From positions 1-64,000 of the forward strand of contig CAJTMR010000012.1 in NCBI GenBank assembly GCA_910577325.1: 64,000 nucleotides of DNA, in the 5' to 3' direction. The notes beneath the pieces are model-generated. The model made no database searches and had not been told where the DNA came from. It saw nothing but the letters and a program-made list of their open reading frames with translations. This DNA is from an uncultured Parabacteroides sp. GTDB taxonomy: Bacteria > Bacteroidota > Bacteroidia > Bacteroidales > Tannerellaceae. This document shows, one piece after another, positions 9,051-18,299 of the stretch; within the stretch, counting starts at the first letter, position 1; each line of letters begins with the position of its first letter. The translations under genes were made by a program, and so were the position numbers.

Positions 9051-9758
9051 ATGATTATGATGATAGAGAATTTTGAAGATGATAAAAATGCTCTCCGGGC
9101 GATGACCGAAGAGTTGATCCGGTTCATGGACCGGAAAGACGACGGTTTGCCTTTCAACCTTGCTTTATCGGGTGGAGGGACGGCAAAGAAGATGTTTTCC
9201 CTCTGGGTGGATGAATATAAAGAGAAGATCGACTGGGATGAGATACGTTTCTTTTGGGTGGATGAACGATGTGTTCCGCTAACTGACCCGGACAGTAATT
9301 ATGGGCATGCGAACGAACTCTTGTTCAAGCCGCTGCATATTCCGAATGAACATATTCACCGCATTCACGGCGAAGCGGAGCCAGGGACGGAAGCGATGCG
9401 TTATTCGCGTGTCGTGAAGGAATACTTGCCCCGGCACGGGCAGTTGCCGTATTTCGATTGTATCATTCTGGGGGTCGGAGGCGATGCGCATACTGCGTCC
9501 ATTTTCCCGGATGACCTGCCGTTATTGACAGACAGTCGTAATTATGCTGTTTCTCAGCATCCCGAATCCCGCCAGTACCGCATCACGATGACCGGTCCTT
9601 TGATTTTGAATGGCTCTCCTTTGCTAGTACCGATATTGGGACCGGGAAAGGAAGATATGTTAGAAGAAATGAAAAAAAATTGTTCGGTAGCCGATCTTAC
9701 GCCTGCCGGCTATATCCTTTCTCATGCTGCAAGAGCGTTTGTCTATACGACTATATGA
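9051..9758 (+). CDS. pgl: 6-phosphogluconolactonase
   Basis: A 235-residue member of the SOL/DevB family, related to glucosamine-6-phosphate isomerases. It hydrolyses 6-phosphogluconolactone to 6-phosphogluconate. Marks are ALSGGGTAKKMF near residue 38, FFWVDERCVPLTDPDSNYGHA near 66 and ILGVGGDAHTASIFP near 143. Three closely spaced ATGs (9051, 9057, 9060) could each start it; the difference is at most three residues. It completes the gnd-zwf-pgl group and is followed by a long imperfect palindrome before the convergent DUF368 gene. Confidence 0.96.
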   Translation: MIMMIENFEDDKNALRAMTEELIRFMDRKDDGLPFNLALSGGGTAKKMFSLWVDEYKEKIDWDEIRFFWVDERCVPLTDPDSNYGHANELLFKPLHIPNEHIHRIHGEAEPGTEAMRYSRVVKEYLPRHGQLPYFDCIILGVGGDAHTASIFPDDLPLLTDSRNYAVSQHPESRQYRITMTGPLILNGSPLLVPILGPGKEDMLEEMKKNCSVADLTPAGYILSHAARAFVYTTI

Positions 9759-9769
9759 AGACTTATGAA

Positions 9770-9843
9770 GAAGTGCCAACTCCTCGTGTTCCATTGTTCG
9801 GCAGTTATGGTATGAGCGCAGGAACAAGAAGAGTTGACACTTC
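9770..9843. repeat. 23-bp imperfect inverted repeat between convergent genes
   Basis: Arms 9770-9792 and 9821-9843 pair over 23 bases with three mismatches, enclosing a 28-base loop. Two of the mismatches become G-U wobbles in the minus-strand transcript, so the hairpin would be more stable at the end of the DUF368 transcript. No uridine tract follows on either strand, so it may be a processing or stability element rather than a simple terminator. Confidence 0.55.
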
Positions 9844-9872
9844 CCGTAGATCATTCTGTCTGGCGTAGTTGT

Positions 9873-10781
9873 TTATTTAGCCGTTTTCATCGAGAGTTTT
9901 TCCAGGAAATAAACGATGGCGTACCCTAAGATCATTAGCCCGACAGCCTCCCAAACAAGTTGGTCAGGCATGATGTTTGCTTCGACTAAAGGTTTTACAA
10001 TGCCATGGCTGTCTGTATAGGTCTCGATTGTTTCTTTCCAAGGCCAGACTTTGTTCAACGAACCTAACATAAAGCCTGCCAGTACGGAGATCGTGATATC
10101 ATGGAACCGGCGAAGCGCAAATGAAAGCACACGGGAGAAACTGGTGATACCGATTGCCGCGCCGCAGATGAACACTAACATTACGGGGATATTGAATGTC
10201 TTTACCGCTTCCATAATATAGAAGTACTTACCTAAGAGCACCAAGATAAAACTGCCCGATATGCCCGGCAGGATCATTGCACAGATGGCTATCGCTCCAC
10301 AGAGGAAGATAAAGAACAGGTTGGTCGGTGTCTCGGCTGGCGTTGCGACCGTAATGTAGAATGCTATGACGATCCCGACGATATAACTCAGGATTGTTTT
10401 CCAGTCCCACTTCTTGATATCTTTGGACACAAACCAGGTAGAAGCCAATACCAGGCCGAAGAAGAAAGACCAGACCAGTATCGAATGGTCTGTCAAAAGC
10501 CAGGTGATAACCTTTGCCAACGAGAAGATGCTGATCCCGATCCCTGCCACGATGGATAACAGGAAATTAGCATTGATCGCTTTCCAGAAAGCTGCGATCT
10601 TCCCGATGAAAAATAACTTGAGGCTGGCTCCGTTGATGCTTTTGATCGAGTTGATCAACTCTTCATAGATTCCAACAATGAAGGCGATGGTTCCGCCTGA
10701 TACACCGGGCACGACATCTGCTGCACCCATACCCATGCCTTTTAGAACTAAGAGGCCGTAGTCTTTTAGATTTCTTTTCAT
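9873..10781 (-). CDS. DUF368 membrane protein (PopT-like polyprenyl-phosphate transporter)
   Basis: A 302-residue inner-membrane protein with about eight predicted transmembrane segments. The DUF368 signature is at the N terminus, GMGMGAADVVPGVSGGTIAF (residues 16-35), with an internal echo AMILPGISGSFILVLLGKY near residue 167; such inverted-repeat PGxSG motifs typify the family. Members were reported to recycle undecaprenyl phosphate across the membrane, which would place this protein in cell-wall and surface-glycan carrier lipid turnover. It starts two bases after the TPR gene stops and so is cotranscribed with it and glnS. Confidence 0.9.
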   Translation of the reverse strand: MKRNLKDYGLLVLKGMGMGAADVVPGVSGGTIAFIVGIYEELINSIKSINGASLKLFFIGKIAAFWKAINANFLLSIVAGIGISIFSLAKVITWLLTDHSILVWSFFFGLVLASTWFVSKDIKKWDWKTILSYIVGIVIAFYITVATPAETPTNLFFIFLCGAIAICAMILPGISGSFILVLLGKYFYIMEAVKTFNIPVMLVFICGAAIGITSFSRVLSFALRRFHDITISVLAGFMLGSLNKVWPWKETIETYTDSHGIVKPLVEANIMPDQLVWEAVGLMILGYAIVYFLEKLSMKTAK

Positions 10782-10783
10782 GT

Positions 10784-12226
10784 TTAATTATTGTTATCCT
10801 TATTACTGAGGAATTCTTTCACCAGATCTTCCGGTGGAATGTGTTTGATGTTGAAAGGTTCGTTTATTTTTTCGTAATTGATTCCGGCGTTTTTCAGATA
10901 ATCGAACAATTCTTCGGGAGATGTTTGCTGGTAATGTTTACCGAAATGTTTCATGTCTCCCTTTGCCAGATATGCCATTGCCATATGAATGTGCATGTAA
11001 GGCATTTCCGGATTGGCTTCCAACACTTTCTTATAGTATTGCAGGGCTTTGTCTATATCTCCTTTCATAAACAAATACTGTCCGGCTCGGTACAAGCTCT
11101 CGAAGTCTTCCTGTTGCTTATCCTCCATTTGGTCAAGGGCGGTAAAAAGGCGTTCGGTTGCTTCCATAGCCTTTTTTTCGTCTCCGTTTTCCAAATAGGT
11201 AAGAGCCAGCAGGGAAAGGATGCGGACATTCTTCGGGAATAGGTTGGACGCTTGTATCAAGACATCAGAGGCTTCTTTTTCACGTCCTGTTTCGACGCAG
11301 CACCGGATATAACTGATATAAGTGCTAGGGTCTTTCTCCGGACTGTTCTGTATTAGTAGATCTTTCAGCAAGACATAAGCCTTTTCGTAGTTTTCCAACT
11401 TAATATGACATTCGGCAAGCAGGGGGGTGATACGGGTACGGGTTTCATCGGTCGTCGCAATGTCATTGTACGCCTCGATCGCCTTCTCATAGTTTTCATT
11501 CATGTACAGGCAATAAGCCTTGAGGATCTTCAACTCTTCATCCGAATCGTCACAGGTGAGTGCAAAGTCGAATGCTTCGATTGCTTTCTCATAATCCCCG
11601 CTGATGGAATAGAGACGGCCCAATGTGAACCAATAGTCGTTGGAATAGGGGTTCTTGTCGATTAGTTCGTTACAGATCTCGATTGCTCTCTTTATATCGC
11701 CTTCCACTTCCAGATTGTAGCAAAGCTCGTCTTTCAAGATTAGGTTGTCGGGAAAGAGCATAAGTCCGCGATTAATGAAATCGTGTGCTTCCTTGTTCAT
11801 CTCCACATCTCCCAAGATAGGAGCGATATATTCGAATATCGTTTCCAGATACTCGGATTTATCGGCGATGAGCTTCTCTGTATATTCGATCACTTTGTCG
11901 TACGAATCTTGCATGACGTAGCATTCGAGACGCAGCATGTCGAGATCCTGGTTGTCGGTTTCAGCTATCGATTCGATCAGGGCGAGCGCGCTGTCATAGT
12001 CTTCGTTGTAGACATACGACTTGCATTGCTTGATCTGCAAATCGGAATTACCGGGATGAAGTCTCAGCCCTAAGGCCAAGACCTCATCATAGTAAGTATA
12101 ATCGTCAGATTCTTCAAAGCTGTCCAACAACTCATCGATCTCATCGGCATCGAAATAGGCATCCTTGCCTTCCTGGCGGCCGGATAGATAGCGTTGCAAC
12201 AGGCGTGAAATATCTTTTTTCTTCAT
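10784..12226 (-). CDS. Tetratricopeptide repeat protein
   Basis: A 480-residue soluble protein without signal peptide, rich in Asp and Glu and built almost wholly of TPR-like helical pairs: repeated cores such as NDYWFTLGRLYSISGDYEKA (about residues 194-213), KAYCLYMNENYEKAIEAYND and KALQYYKKVLEANP. Such arrays act as protein-binding scaffolds. The position between glnS and DUF368, with 11-base and 2-base gaps, marks a compact operon seen widely in Bacteroidales. No partner or catalytic domain is visible, so the specific role is unknown. Confidence 0.88.
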   Translation of the reverse strand: MKKKDISRLLQRYLSGRQEGKDAYFDADEIDELLDSFEESDDYTYYDEVLALGLRLHPGNSDLQIKQCKSYVYNEDYDSALALIESIAETDNQDLDMLRLECYVMQDSYDKVIEYTEKLIADKSEYLETIFEYIAPILGDVEMNKEAHDFINRGLMLFPDNLILKDELCYNLEVEGDIKRAIEICNELIDKNPYSNDYWFTLGRLYSISGDYEKAIEAFDFALTCDDSDEELKILKAYCLYMNENYEKAIEAYNDIATTDETRTRITPLLAECHIKLENYEKAYVLLKDLLIQNSPEKDPSTYISYIRCCVETGREKEASDVLIQASNLFPKNVRILSLLALTYLENGDEKKAMEATERLFTALDQMEDKQQEDFESLYRAGQYLFMKGDIDKALQYYKKVLEANPEMPYMHIHMAMAYLAKGDMKHFGKHYQQTSPEELFDYLKNAGINYEKINEPFNIKHIPPEDLVKEFLSNKDNNN

Positions 12227-12237
12227 ACGAACTTTTT

Positions 12238-13983
12238 TTATTTATCTTTCACCTTGCTCCAGGTATCTTTCAGGGATACGGTACGGTTGAAGACTAATTT
12301 TTCGGCTGTAGAATCTTTATCCACATTGAAATAGCCGATACGCTGGAACTGGAGGTAGTCGAGCGGCTTGGCATCTGCCAGGTACTTTTCGACGTAACAG
12401 TTCGTCAGCACTTTCAGGGAGTTCGGATTAATGATCTCTTTCATTGCTTCCAAAGGCGAGCAGTTCTTTGCTTCGCGAATGGCCGCCATCTCGTCACGCG
12501 GATTTTCCACTTTCCACAAGCGGTCGTACAGGCGCACTTCTGCCGGTAGACAGTGTGCGCAACTCAGCCAGTGGAGCGTGCCTTTTACCTTACGGTTGCT
12601 ATCTGGCATACCACTCTTGGTGTTTGGATCGTATTCGCAATAGATTTCCTCGATCTCATCGTTCCCGTTTTTCTTGCAGCCTGTACATTTTACGATATAG
12701 GCGTTTTTCAAGCGTACTTCCTGGCCGGGAGTCATACGGAAGAACTTCTTTGGAGCGTCTTCCATGAAGTCTTCCCGTTCGATCCAAAGTTCGCGGCTGA
12801 ATTCGATCGTATGGCTGCCTGCCGTAAGGTCTTCCGGGTTGTTGATCGCTTCCATCTCTTCCACTTGTCCTTCCGGATAATTGGTGATAATGAGCTTGAC
12901 CGGGTTCAGTACCGCCGATACACGAGTGGCACGGGTGTTGAGGTCTTCACGGACGGCACTTTCAAGCAGCGCAAATTCGTTCAGTGCGTCATAGGTGGTA
13001 TAGCCGATCTTGTCGATGAACTTATGGATCGCTTCCGGTGAATATCCGCGACGGCGGAAACCGCAGATTGTCGGCATGCGGGGATCGTCCCAGTCATGTA
13101 CCAGACCTTCCTTTACAAGGATCAGCAGGTTACGTTTGCTCATCAGCGTATAGCTCAGGTTCAGCTTGTTGAACTCTGTCTGACGCGGACGGTTGTCGTC
13201 AAGGTCTTTGCCCTCTTTCAGCCAGTCGATGAACAGATCGTACAACGGACGGTGCACCACAAACTCGAGCGTGCACAACGAATGGGTGACACCTTCGAAG
13301 TAGTCGCTTTGGCCATGTGCGAAGTCGTACATGGGGTATGCTTTCCACTTGTCGCCCGTACGGTGATGCGGAGTTTTGACAATGCGGTAGATGATCGGGT
13401 CACGGAAGTGCATGTTCGGGTTTGCCATGTCAATCTTGGCACGCAACACCATTGAACCTTCTTCCAACTCGCCGCTGTTCATCTTGTGGAACAGTTCGAG
13501 GTTCTCTTCGACCGGACGGTCACGGTAGGGGCTGTTTGTGCCCGGCTGTGTAGGCGTCCCTTTCTGGGAAGCGATCTGTTCGGAGGTCTGCTCGTCGATG
13601 TATGCTTTTCCTTCCTTGATCAGTTGGATGGCAAAATCCCAGAGTTGCTGGAAGTAGTCGGATGCGTAGTAAATATTATCCCAGTGGTAACCCAGCCATT
13701 CGATGTCTTCTTTGATGGCGTCCACATATTCCAAATCTTCTTTTACCGGATTGGTGTCGTCGAAACGCAGGTTACAGATGCCTCCGTACTTTTGGGCAAT
13801 GCCGAAATCCATGCAGATGGCTTTGGCGTGTCCGATATGCAGGTATCCGTTGGGTTCGGGCGGAAAACGGGTCTGTACACGGCTCTTGTTTTTGCCTTCC
13901 GCCAAATCTTTTTCAACCATTGCTTCAATGAAGTTCAAGCTCTTTTTGCTTTCTTCCGGTTCGTTTGTTTTGATATCGCTCAT
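12238..13983 (-). CDS. glnS: Glutaminyl-tRNA synthetase
   Basis: A 581-residue class I aminoacyl-tRNA synthetase that charges tRNA-Gln directly. The HIGH motif is seen in PEPNGYLHIGHAKAI near residue 43, and the KMSKS counterpart as LMSKR near residue 280. The C-terminal anticodon-binding beta-barrel has the typical RDDF-like WIEREDFMED and FFRMTPGQEVRLKNAY segments. I start it at the ATG at 13983; an upstream TTG at 14016 would overlap the promoter. Direct charging of Gln implies no need for the GatCAB route for this tRNA. It is the first gene of the glnS-TPR-DUF368 operon. Confidence 0.97.
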   Translation of the reverse strand: MSDIKTNEPEESKKSLNFIEAMVEKDLAEGKNKSRVQTRFPPEPNGYLHIGHAKAICMDFGIAQKYGGICNLRFDDTNPVKEDLEYVDAIKEDIEWLGYHWDNIYYASDYFQQLWDFAIQLIKEGKAYIDEQTSEQIASQKGTPTQPGTNSPYRDRPVEENLELFHKMNSGELEEGSMVLRAKIDMANPNMHFRDPIIYRIVKTPHHRTGDKWKAYPMYDFAHGQSDYFEGVTHSLCTLEFVVHRPLYDLFIDWLKEGKDLDDNRPRQTEFNKLNLSYTLMSKRNLLILVKEGLVHDWDDPRMPTICGFRRRGYSPEAIHKFIDKIGYTTYDALNEFALLESAVREDLNTRATRVSAVLNPVKLIITNYPEGQVEEMEAINNPEDLTAGSHTIEFSRELWIEREDFMEDAPKKFFRMTPGQEVRLKNAYIVKCTGCKKNGNDEIEEIYCEYDPNTKSGMPDSNRKVKGTLHWLSCAHCLPAEVRLYDRLWKVENPRDEMAAIREAKNCSPLEAMKEIINPNSLKVLTNCYVEKYLADAKPLDYLQFQRIGYFNVDKDSTAEKLVFNRTVSLKDTWSKVKDK

Positions 13984-14013
13984 CTTTGTAGTTATTTTTC
14001 CATTCAAATTTTG

Positions 14014-14021
14014 CAAAGATA
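14014..14021 (-). promoter_or_regulatory. Promoter -7 element for glnS
   Basis: Minus-strand TATCTTTG matches TAnnTTTG, about 30 bases before the chosen start. It supports the ATG at 13983 over the TTG at 14016, which lies inside this element. Confidence 0.6.
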
Positions 14022-14098
14022 GTGAAATGAAGGCCGGAATGCAACTGTTTTACAACTTTTCTTTTGTCCTGTTTTCTGAATACATTTTAGGGTTATTT

Positions 14099-15352
14099 TT
14101 AAATCAGGCTTATCAGAAGCGCAACGTTTAAAAAGGTCACAAGTGCCCCTAAAGTGACTAAAATGATCGTTGTGGATCGTGAGTTCGCAAATTTACCCAT
14201 CACTTTTTTACTGGAAGTCAGATAAACTTGTGTGAAAACGGTGATCGGCAACTGCACACTCAGTAACATTTGCGAGTAAATTAAGCCTTTAAACGGATCG
14301 CCTACGAAAAAAATAATGAGTAAAGCGGGAATAAACGACAACAAAACTCCTAATTTGGAGTGAAGGTCTTTATGGTTGTACGCTTCTCCGTAGAACCCCG
14401 CAAAGATGGAAGCACCGGCAATTCCTGACGTGATCGTGGAGGAAATACCTGCCAGCAGAAGCGCTCCGGCAAATACGACTCCGGCATTGTTTCCGACCAG
14501 CGGGGCTAATAGTTGCCCGGCCTGGTCCAGTTCGTCTACCGCAATATTCTGTTTGAAGAAGGTCGCCGCAGCCAATATGATCATGGCCGAGTTGATCGCC
14601 CAGCCGATAACCATAGATAACAATGTGTCGTAGAACTCATATTTCAATTGCTTTTTGATCACCGGCTCGTCTTCGAGGTTCCATTCGCGGCTTTGTATGA
14701 CTTCCGAGTGGAGAAACAGATTGTGGGGCATGACGACGGCTCCCAGTACACTCATGATGATCAGCATGGAGTTTTCCGGGAAAGTCGGTTTGATCCATCC
14801 TTCGATGGCGGCTTCCCATTGTACGTCTACCAGTGCCAGTTCATATAAAAATGACAGCCCGATGATCGAAACGAACATGATGATCCAGCGCTCTATCTTG
14901 CTATATGTGTTGGTAAGCAACATGCCGAGGCAAACGATCGTCACGATGACGGCCCCGGCTTTGATCGGCATCCCGAACAGCATCCGAAGGGCGATGGCGC
15001 CTCCCAACACTTCGGCAAGCGAGGTCGAAACACTTGCCAGCATGGCGGAGATCAGGATGGGGCGGCTCAGTATGCGTGGCATATATTTGTTGGTCGCCTC
15101 CGAAAGGCAAAGCCCGGTGACGATCCCCAAGTGGGCAACATTGTGCTGGATGATAATCAGCATGATGGATGAGAAAGTGACTACCCAGAGCAGGGCGTAA
15201 CCGAATTCGGAACCGGCAGCCAGATTGGTTGCCCAGTTTCCCGGATCGATGAAACCTACGGTAACGAGTAATCCCGGCCCGATATATTTCAGCAGGTCCA
15301 TAGCGCCGGCACTCGGGCGGTGGTCGATTTTGAGTTTGTCGAGTATATTCAT
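14099..15352 (-). CDS. Nramp family divalent metal transporter
   Basis: A 417-residue inner-membrane protein with about eleven helices. The Nramp metal-site motif DPGNWATNLAAGS lies in the first helix (residues about 36-48), and the partner MPHNLFLHSEV lies in helix six near residue 208; both are intact, so H+-coupled uptake of Mn2+ or Fe2+ is likely. MntH is the usual name, but the Mn preference cannot be proved from sequence. It lies upstream of glnS on the same strand, 115 bases away, and appears to be its own unit. Confidence 0.92.
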   Translation of the reverse strand: MNILDKLKIDHRPSAGAMDLLKYIGPGLLVTVGFIDPGNWATNLAAGSEFGYALLWVVTFSSIMLIIIQHNVAHLGIVTGLCLSEATNKYMPRILSRPILISAMLASVSTSLAEVLGGAIALRMLFGMPIKAGAVIVTIVCLGMLLTNTYSKIERWIIMFVSIIGLSFLYELALVDVQWEAAIEGWIKPTFPENSMLIIMSVLGAVVMPHNLFLHSEVIQSREWNLEDEPVIKKQLKYEFYDTLLSMVIGWAINSAMIILAAATFFKQNIAVDELDQAGQLLAPLVGNNAGVVFAGALLLAGISSTITSGIAGASIFAGFYGEAYNHKDLHSKLGVLLSFIPALLIIFFVGDPFKGLIYSQMLLSVQLPITVFTQVYLTSSKKVMGKFANSRSTTIILVTLGALVTFLNVALLISLI

Positions 15353-15476
15353 CTTAATAGTTTATGTTATTGTTGTAAATGAAGATATAAAATATTTAAC
15401 AGTAGAAATGTTTATGGTAATTGATAGTTTTTATCGGCAGATCTGTTTTATCTCTTGATTGTCAAGTGTCAATTGC

Positions 15477-16796
15477 TTATGGGAACATAAGCACGAATGT
15501 CGTCCGTTTGGCGGCCGGCGCACTCTTGAGGGCGATGCTGCCTCCCGAAAGGCGCATGATCTGGCGGGAGATGGAAAGCCCGATGCCGCTACCACCCTCT
15601 TTGGTGGTGAAGAACGGGACGAAGATATGTTCGGCCTCTTCTTGTGGAATGGCAGGCCCGTTGTTGCTGACCTCGATCAAGACGGCTTCTTCTTCGTTGC
15701 AATAGGCTTTTACTTCGATCAGGCCGTCCGCCTGTTCGTTGCCGATTGCCTGCATGGCGTTTTTTAGCAGATTCAGGACGACTTGCGAGATCAGGTTCTC
15801 GTCTGCATAGACGATCAGGTCGGAAGGTTCTACGCTGACATTGATTGTAATGTTGGGAAAATCAGTATGGTGGCGCGCTAATTTTACCATGCGTTCCGCA
15901 AATTTCCGGACATAGAAGAGCGTAGGTTCTGGTGTCGGGATATGCGTGAATTTGCGGTACGACTCCACGAAAGAGATCAGGCTCTTTCCCGTCGTACTGA
16001 TCACTTCCAGGCCGCTACGTATCTCGTCGTCCGCATTTTGGTGTAGGGAGAGAAGCGTGTCGCTGAGGGAAGTGATGGGAGTGACGGAGTTCATGATCTC
16101 GTGCGTCAGGACACGTGTCAGACGTATCCAGGAATCGATCTCCTTGTCGTCCAACTCACTATTGATATCGTTGATAGCCAGGATGCGCACATGTTTTTCC
16201 TGTAGCGTCATTTCCGAAACGCGGATGGACAGATGGACGTTGCCGCGTTCGTTGGCAAAGGATATCTGATGCTTGTCGCCCGGCTGGATGTTTTGTATGG
16301 TGGCTTTCAGGTTCTCGTCTATGCGGGCAAGTTGTCGCACGTTCGTAAAGACGGTCAGTCCGAGTAACCGCAGAGCCTCGTTGTTCGTCTGATAAATGAC
16401 GCCGTTGTCATCGAGTACGATAATGCCGGTATTGACGCAGTTCATGATCAACTCGTAATATTTTTCTTTCTGGGCGGCATCTGCTTTGGCCTGGAAAAGG
16501 ATCTGTGTGATGCGGTTAAGTGATTCGCCGACCAGTTTGTCGTTCGACGAACGTCCGCGCGTCGCATACCGGAAAGCGTAGTCGTTGTTGTCTATCGCGT
16601 CGAACATGAAAGCCACCTTTTGAGCGTTTCGCTTGTCGGACAACAGGATCAGCCGGAGGAAGAAAAACCATACGGTCAAGACCGGGACGAACCATACCCA
16701 TTCCTTTTGATATGCAAGACAAGTACCGGCTATTGTCAGAAGTATGAAAACAGCAATACGGAGATGGAAATTGTGGTAAAATCCTTTCAGCAGCAT
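15477..16796 (-). CDS. PAS-containing sensor histidine kinase
   Basis: A 439-residue membrane kinase. Two transmembrane segments lie at about residues 12-29 and 34-52 with almost no periplasmic loop, so it probably senses the membrane or a cytoplasmic signal. A PAS-like domain (about 115-215) follows. The HisKA box has the phosphoacceptor His232 in VLTHEIMNSVTPI, and the ATPase domain carries NLLKNAMQAIGNE and the G-box GSGIGLSISRQIM. Its ATG overlaps the stop of the response regulator gene by one base, so the two are translationally coupled. Divergent efflux genes with a sigma-54 promoter are the obvious target. Confidence 0.93.
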   Translation of the reverse strand: MLLKGFYHNFHLRIAVFILLTIAGTCLAYQKEWVWFVPVLTVWFFFLRLILLSDKRNAQKVAFMFDAIDNNDYAFRYATRGRSSNDKLVGESLNRITQILFQAKADAAQKEKYYELIMNCVNTGIIVLDDNGVIYQTNNEALRLLGLTVFTNVRQLARIDENLKATIQNIQPGDKHQISFANERGNVHLSIRVSEMTLQEKHVRILAINDINSELDDKEIDSWIRLTRVLTHEIMNSVTPITSLSDTLLSLHQNADDEIRSGLEVISTTGKSLISFVESYRKFTHIPTPEPTLFYVRKFAERMVKLARHHTDFPNITINVSVEPSDLIVYADENLISQVVLNLLKNAMQAIGNEQADGLIEVKAYCNEEEAVLIEVSNNGPAIPQEEAEHIFVPFFTTKEGGSGIGLSISRQIMRLSGGSIALKSAPAAKRTTFVLMFP

Positions 16797-18151
16797 TATA
16801 GTTCGTACCGTTTAATCTTATTGTATAAAGTCTGGCGGGAAATCCCCAACTGGCTTGCGACGAGCGACAAATTGCCGCTATATTTGTCCATCGCGTTTTT
16901 AATCATATTGCATTCCATCTCTTCCAGGGTGGTTGCCTCTTTTGCCGCCGGCTCCCTTTTTGCCCGTGGAAAATCGAAATCGTTGCCGTCCAACACACTC
17001 CTGTCGGCAATGATAACGGCTTTTTCGATCGTGTGTTCAAGCTCCCGGATATTTCCGAACCAAGGTTGCGCTTTCAGCTTCTCTTTGGCATCCGGGCTGA
17101 GACGCATGGCGGCTTTCCCATAAATGTTGGCATATTTGGAAAGGAATATTTCAGTAAGGGGAACGATGTCTTCCGGCCGTTCCCGTAGAGGGGGTATCTC
17201 CACGTGGATCGTATTGATACGATAGAGCAAGTCCTCGCGGAAATCCTCTTTCCGGACCATCTCCTGCAAGTCGCGGTTGGTCGCGCAAATCAGGCGGATA
17301 TTGACCGGAATAGGCGTATTGCTTCCTACGCGGACAATGCTGCGGCGTTGCAAAGCGGTCAGTAACTTGGCTTGCAAATGATAGGAAAGGTTTCCGATCT
17401 CGTCCAGGAACAGTGTACCGTTGTTGGCGACCTCGAATTTTCCCGGACGGTCTGCCCGTGCATCGGTAAATGCGCCTTTGACATGTCCGAACAGTTCGCT
17501 TTCGAAAAGTGTTTCCGTAATGGCTCCCATATCGACCGGGACCAATGTCTCCTTTTTCCGGTTGGAAAGCATGTGGATTTCGCGGGCCAGCATCTCTTTA
17601 CCGGTTCCGTTTTCACCGGTTACCAATATGTTGGCGTCTGTCCGGGCGACTTTTTCGATCAGGGAACGGAGTTGCTGCATGGCGTTGCTTTCTCCCCAGA
17701 ACATTCCGCTTTCTTTGGAGACGACGAGTTTGTCCGTGTCGATCGCAATGCCTTTACGGTTGGTTGTCCGGATATTATAGGCCGTTTTCAAAGTTTCCAG
17801 CAGTTTGGCGTTGTCCCAGGGCTTGACTACGAAATCGGTCGCCCCTTCCTTGATTCCCCGTACGGCAAGGTCGATGTCCGCGTATGCCGTGAACAGAACG
17901 ACCTGTATCGAAGCATCTTCCTTTTTTATTTCCGAGAGCCAGAACAACCCTTCGTTGCCGGTGTTGATACCGGCGCTGAAATTCATATCCAGCAGGACCA
18001 CATCTATGTTTTCGTCGTGTAGTGTGGCTTTTATCTTATTGGGAGTAGAGATTGTGATCACCTTCTCGAAGCAAGTGCCTAATAGCATCTGTACTGCGGT
18101 AAGTATTCCTTTGTTATCGTCTACTACCAGTATGGAACCTTGTTTTGTCAT
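16796..18151 (-). CDS. Sigma-54-dependent response regulator (NtrC family)
   Basis: A 451-residue activator with three domains: a receiver with phosphoacceptor Asp55 (DVVLLDMNF), an AAA+ ATPase with Walker A GENGTGKE (179-186) and the sigma-54 contact loop GAFTDA (226-231), and a C-terminal Fis-type helix-turn-helix ISRQTLYNKIKRYEL. The loop differs from canonical GAFTGA in its fifth residue (Gly to Asp). I choose the ATG at 18151; the frame extends to a TTG at 18178 inside the promoter element. It is divergent from the TolC-HlyD pair, whose promoter is a near-perfect -24/-12 site with two dyads upstream, so it is very probably the direct activator. Confidence 0.95.
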   Translation of the reverse strand: MTKQGSILVVDDNKGILTAVQMLLGTCFEKVITISTPNKIKATLHDENIDVVLLDMNFSAGINTGNEGLFWLSEIKKEDASIQVVLFTAYADIDLAVRGIKEGATDFVVKPWDNAKLLETLKTAYNIRTTNRKGIAIDTDKLVVSKESGMFWGESNAMQQLRSLIEKVARTDANILVTGENGTGKEMLAREIHMLSNRKKETLVPVDMGAITETLFESELFGHVKGAFTDARADRPGKFEVANNGTLFLDEIGNLSYHLQAKLLTALQRRSIVRVGSNTPIPVNIRLICATNRDLQEMVRKEDFREDLLYRINTIHVEIPPLRERPEDIVPLTEIFLSKYANIYGKAAMRLSPDAKEKLKAQPWFGNIRELEHTIEKAVIIADRSVLDGNDFDFPRAKREPAAKEATTLEEMECNMIKNAMDKYSGNLSLVASQLGISRQTLYNKIKRYEL

Positions 18152-18175
18152 CTGTTTTTCTTGTATGTCTGTGTG

Positions 18176-18183
18176 CAAAGATA
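18176..18183 (-). promoter_or_regulatory. Promoter -7 element for the two-component operon
   Basis: Minus-strand TATCTTTG, an exact TAnnTTTG match, about 25 bases before the response regulator start at 18151. This suggests housekeeping-sigma transcription of the regulator-kinase pair. Confidence 0.55.
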
Positions 18184-18221
18184 ATTTGTTCTGCTGGAGT
18201 AACTGATGATTTAAAAGAAAT

Positions 18222-18251
18222 TTTGTTGTTCTGATGATAGTCGTATCTTTG
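18222..18251 (+). promoter_or_regulatory. Housekeeping-type promoter in the divergent gap
   Basis: TTTG at 18222-18225 and TATCTTTG at 18244-18251, 18 bases apart, resemble the Bacteroidetes -33/-7 pair. A transcript from here would cross a three-codon ORF (ATG AAA AAA TAG, 18279-18290) and the dyad sites and would reach tolC, giving a possible basal, sigma-54-independent route. Confidence 0.4.
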
Positions 18252-18299
18252 TTACCTATTAATTAAAACGTATAGACTATGAAAAAATAGGATCTTTAT

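Noticed and set aside
12444..13041. Long plus-strand open frames opposite glnS
   Set aside because: They lie wholly inside glnS, which has all its synthetase motifs; the antisense frames match no family.
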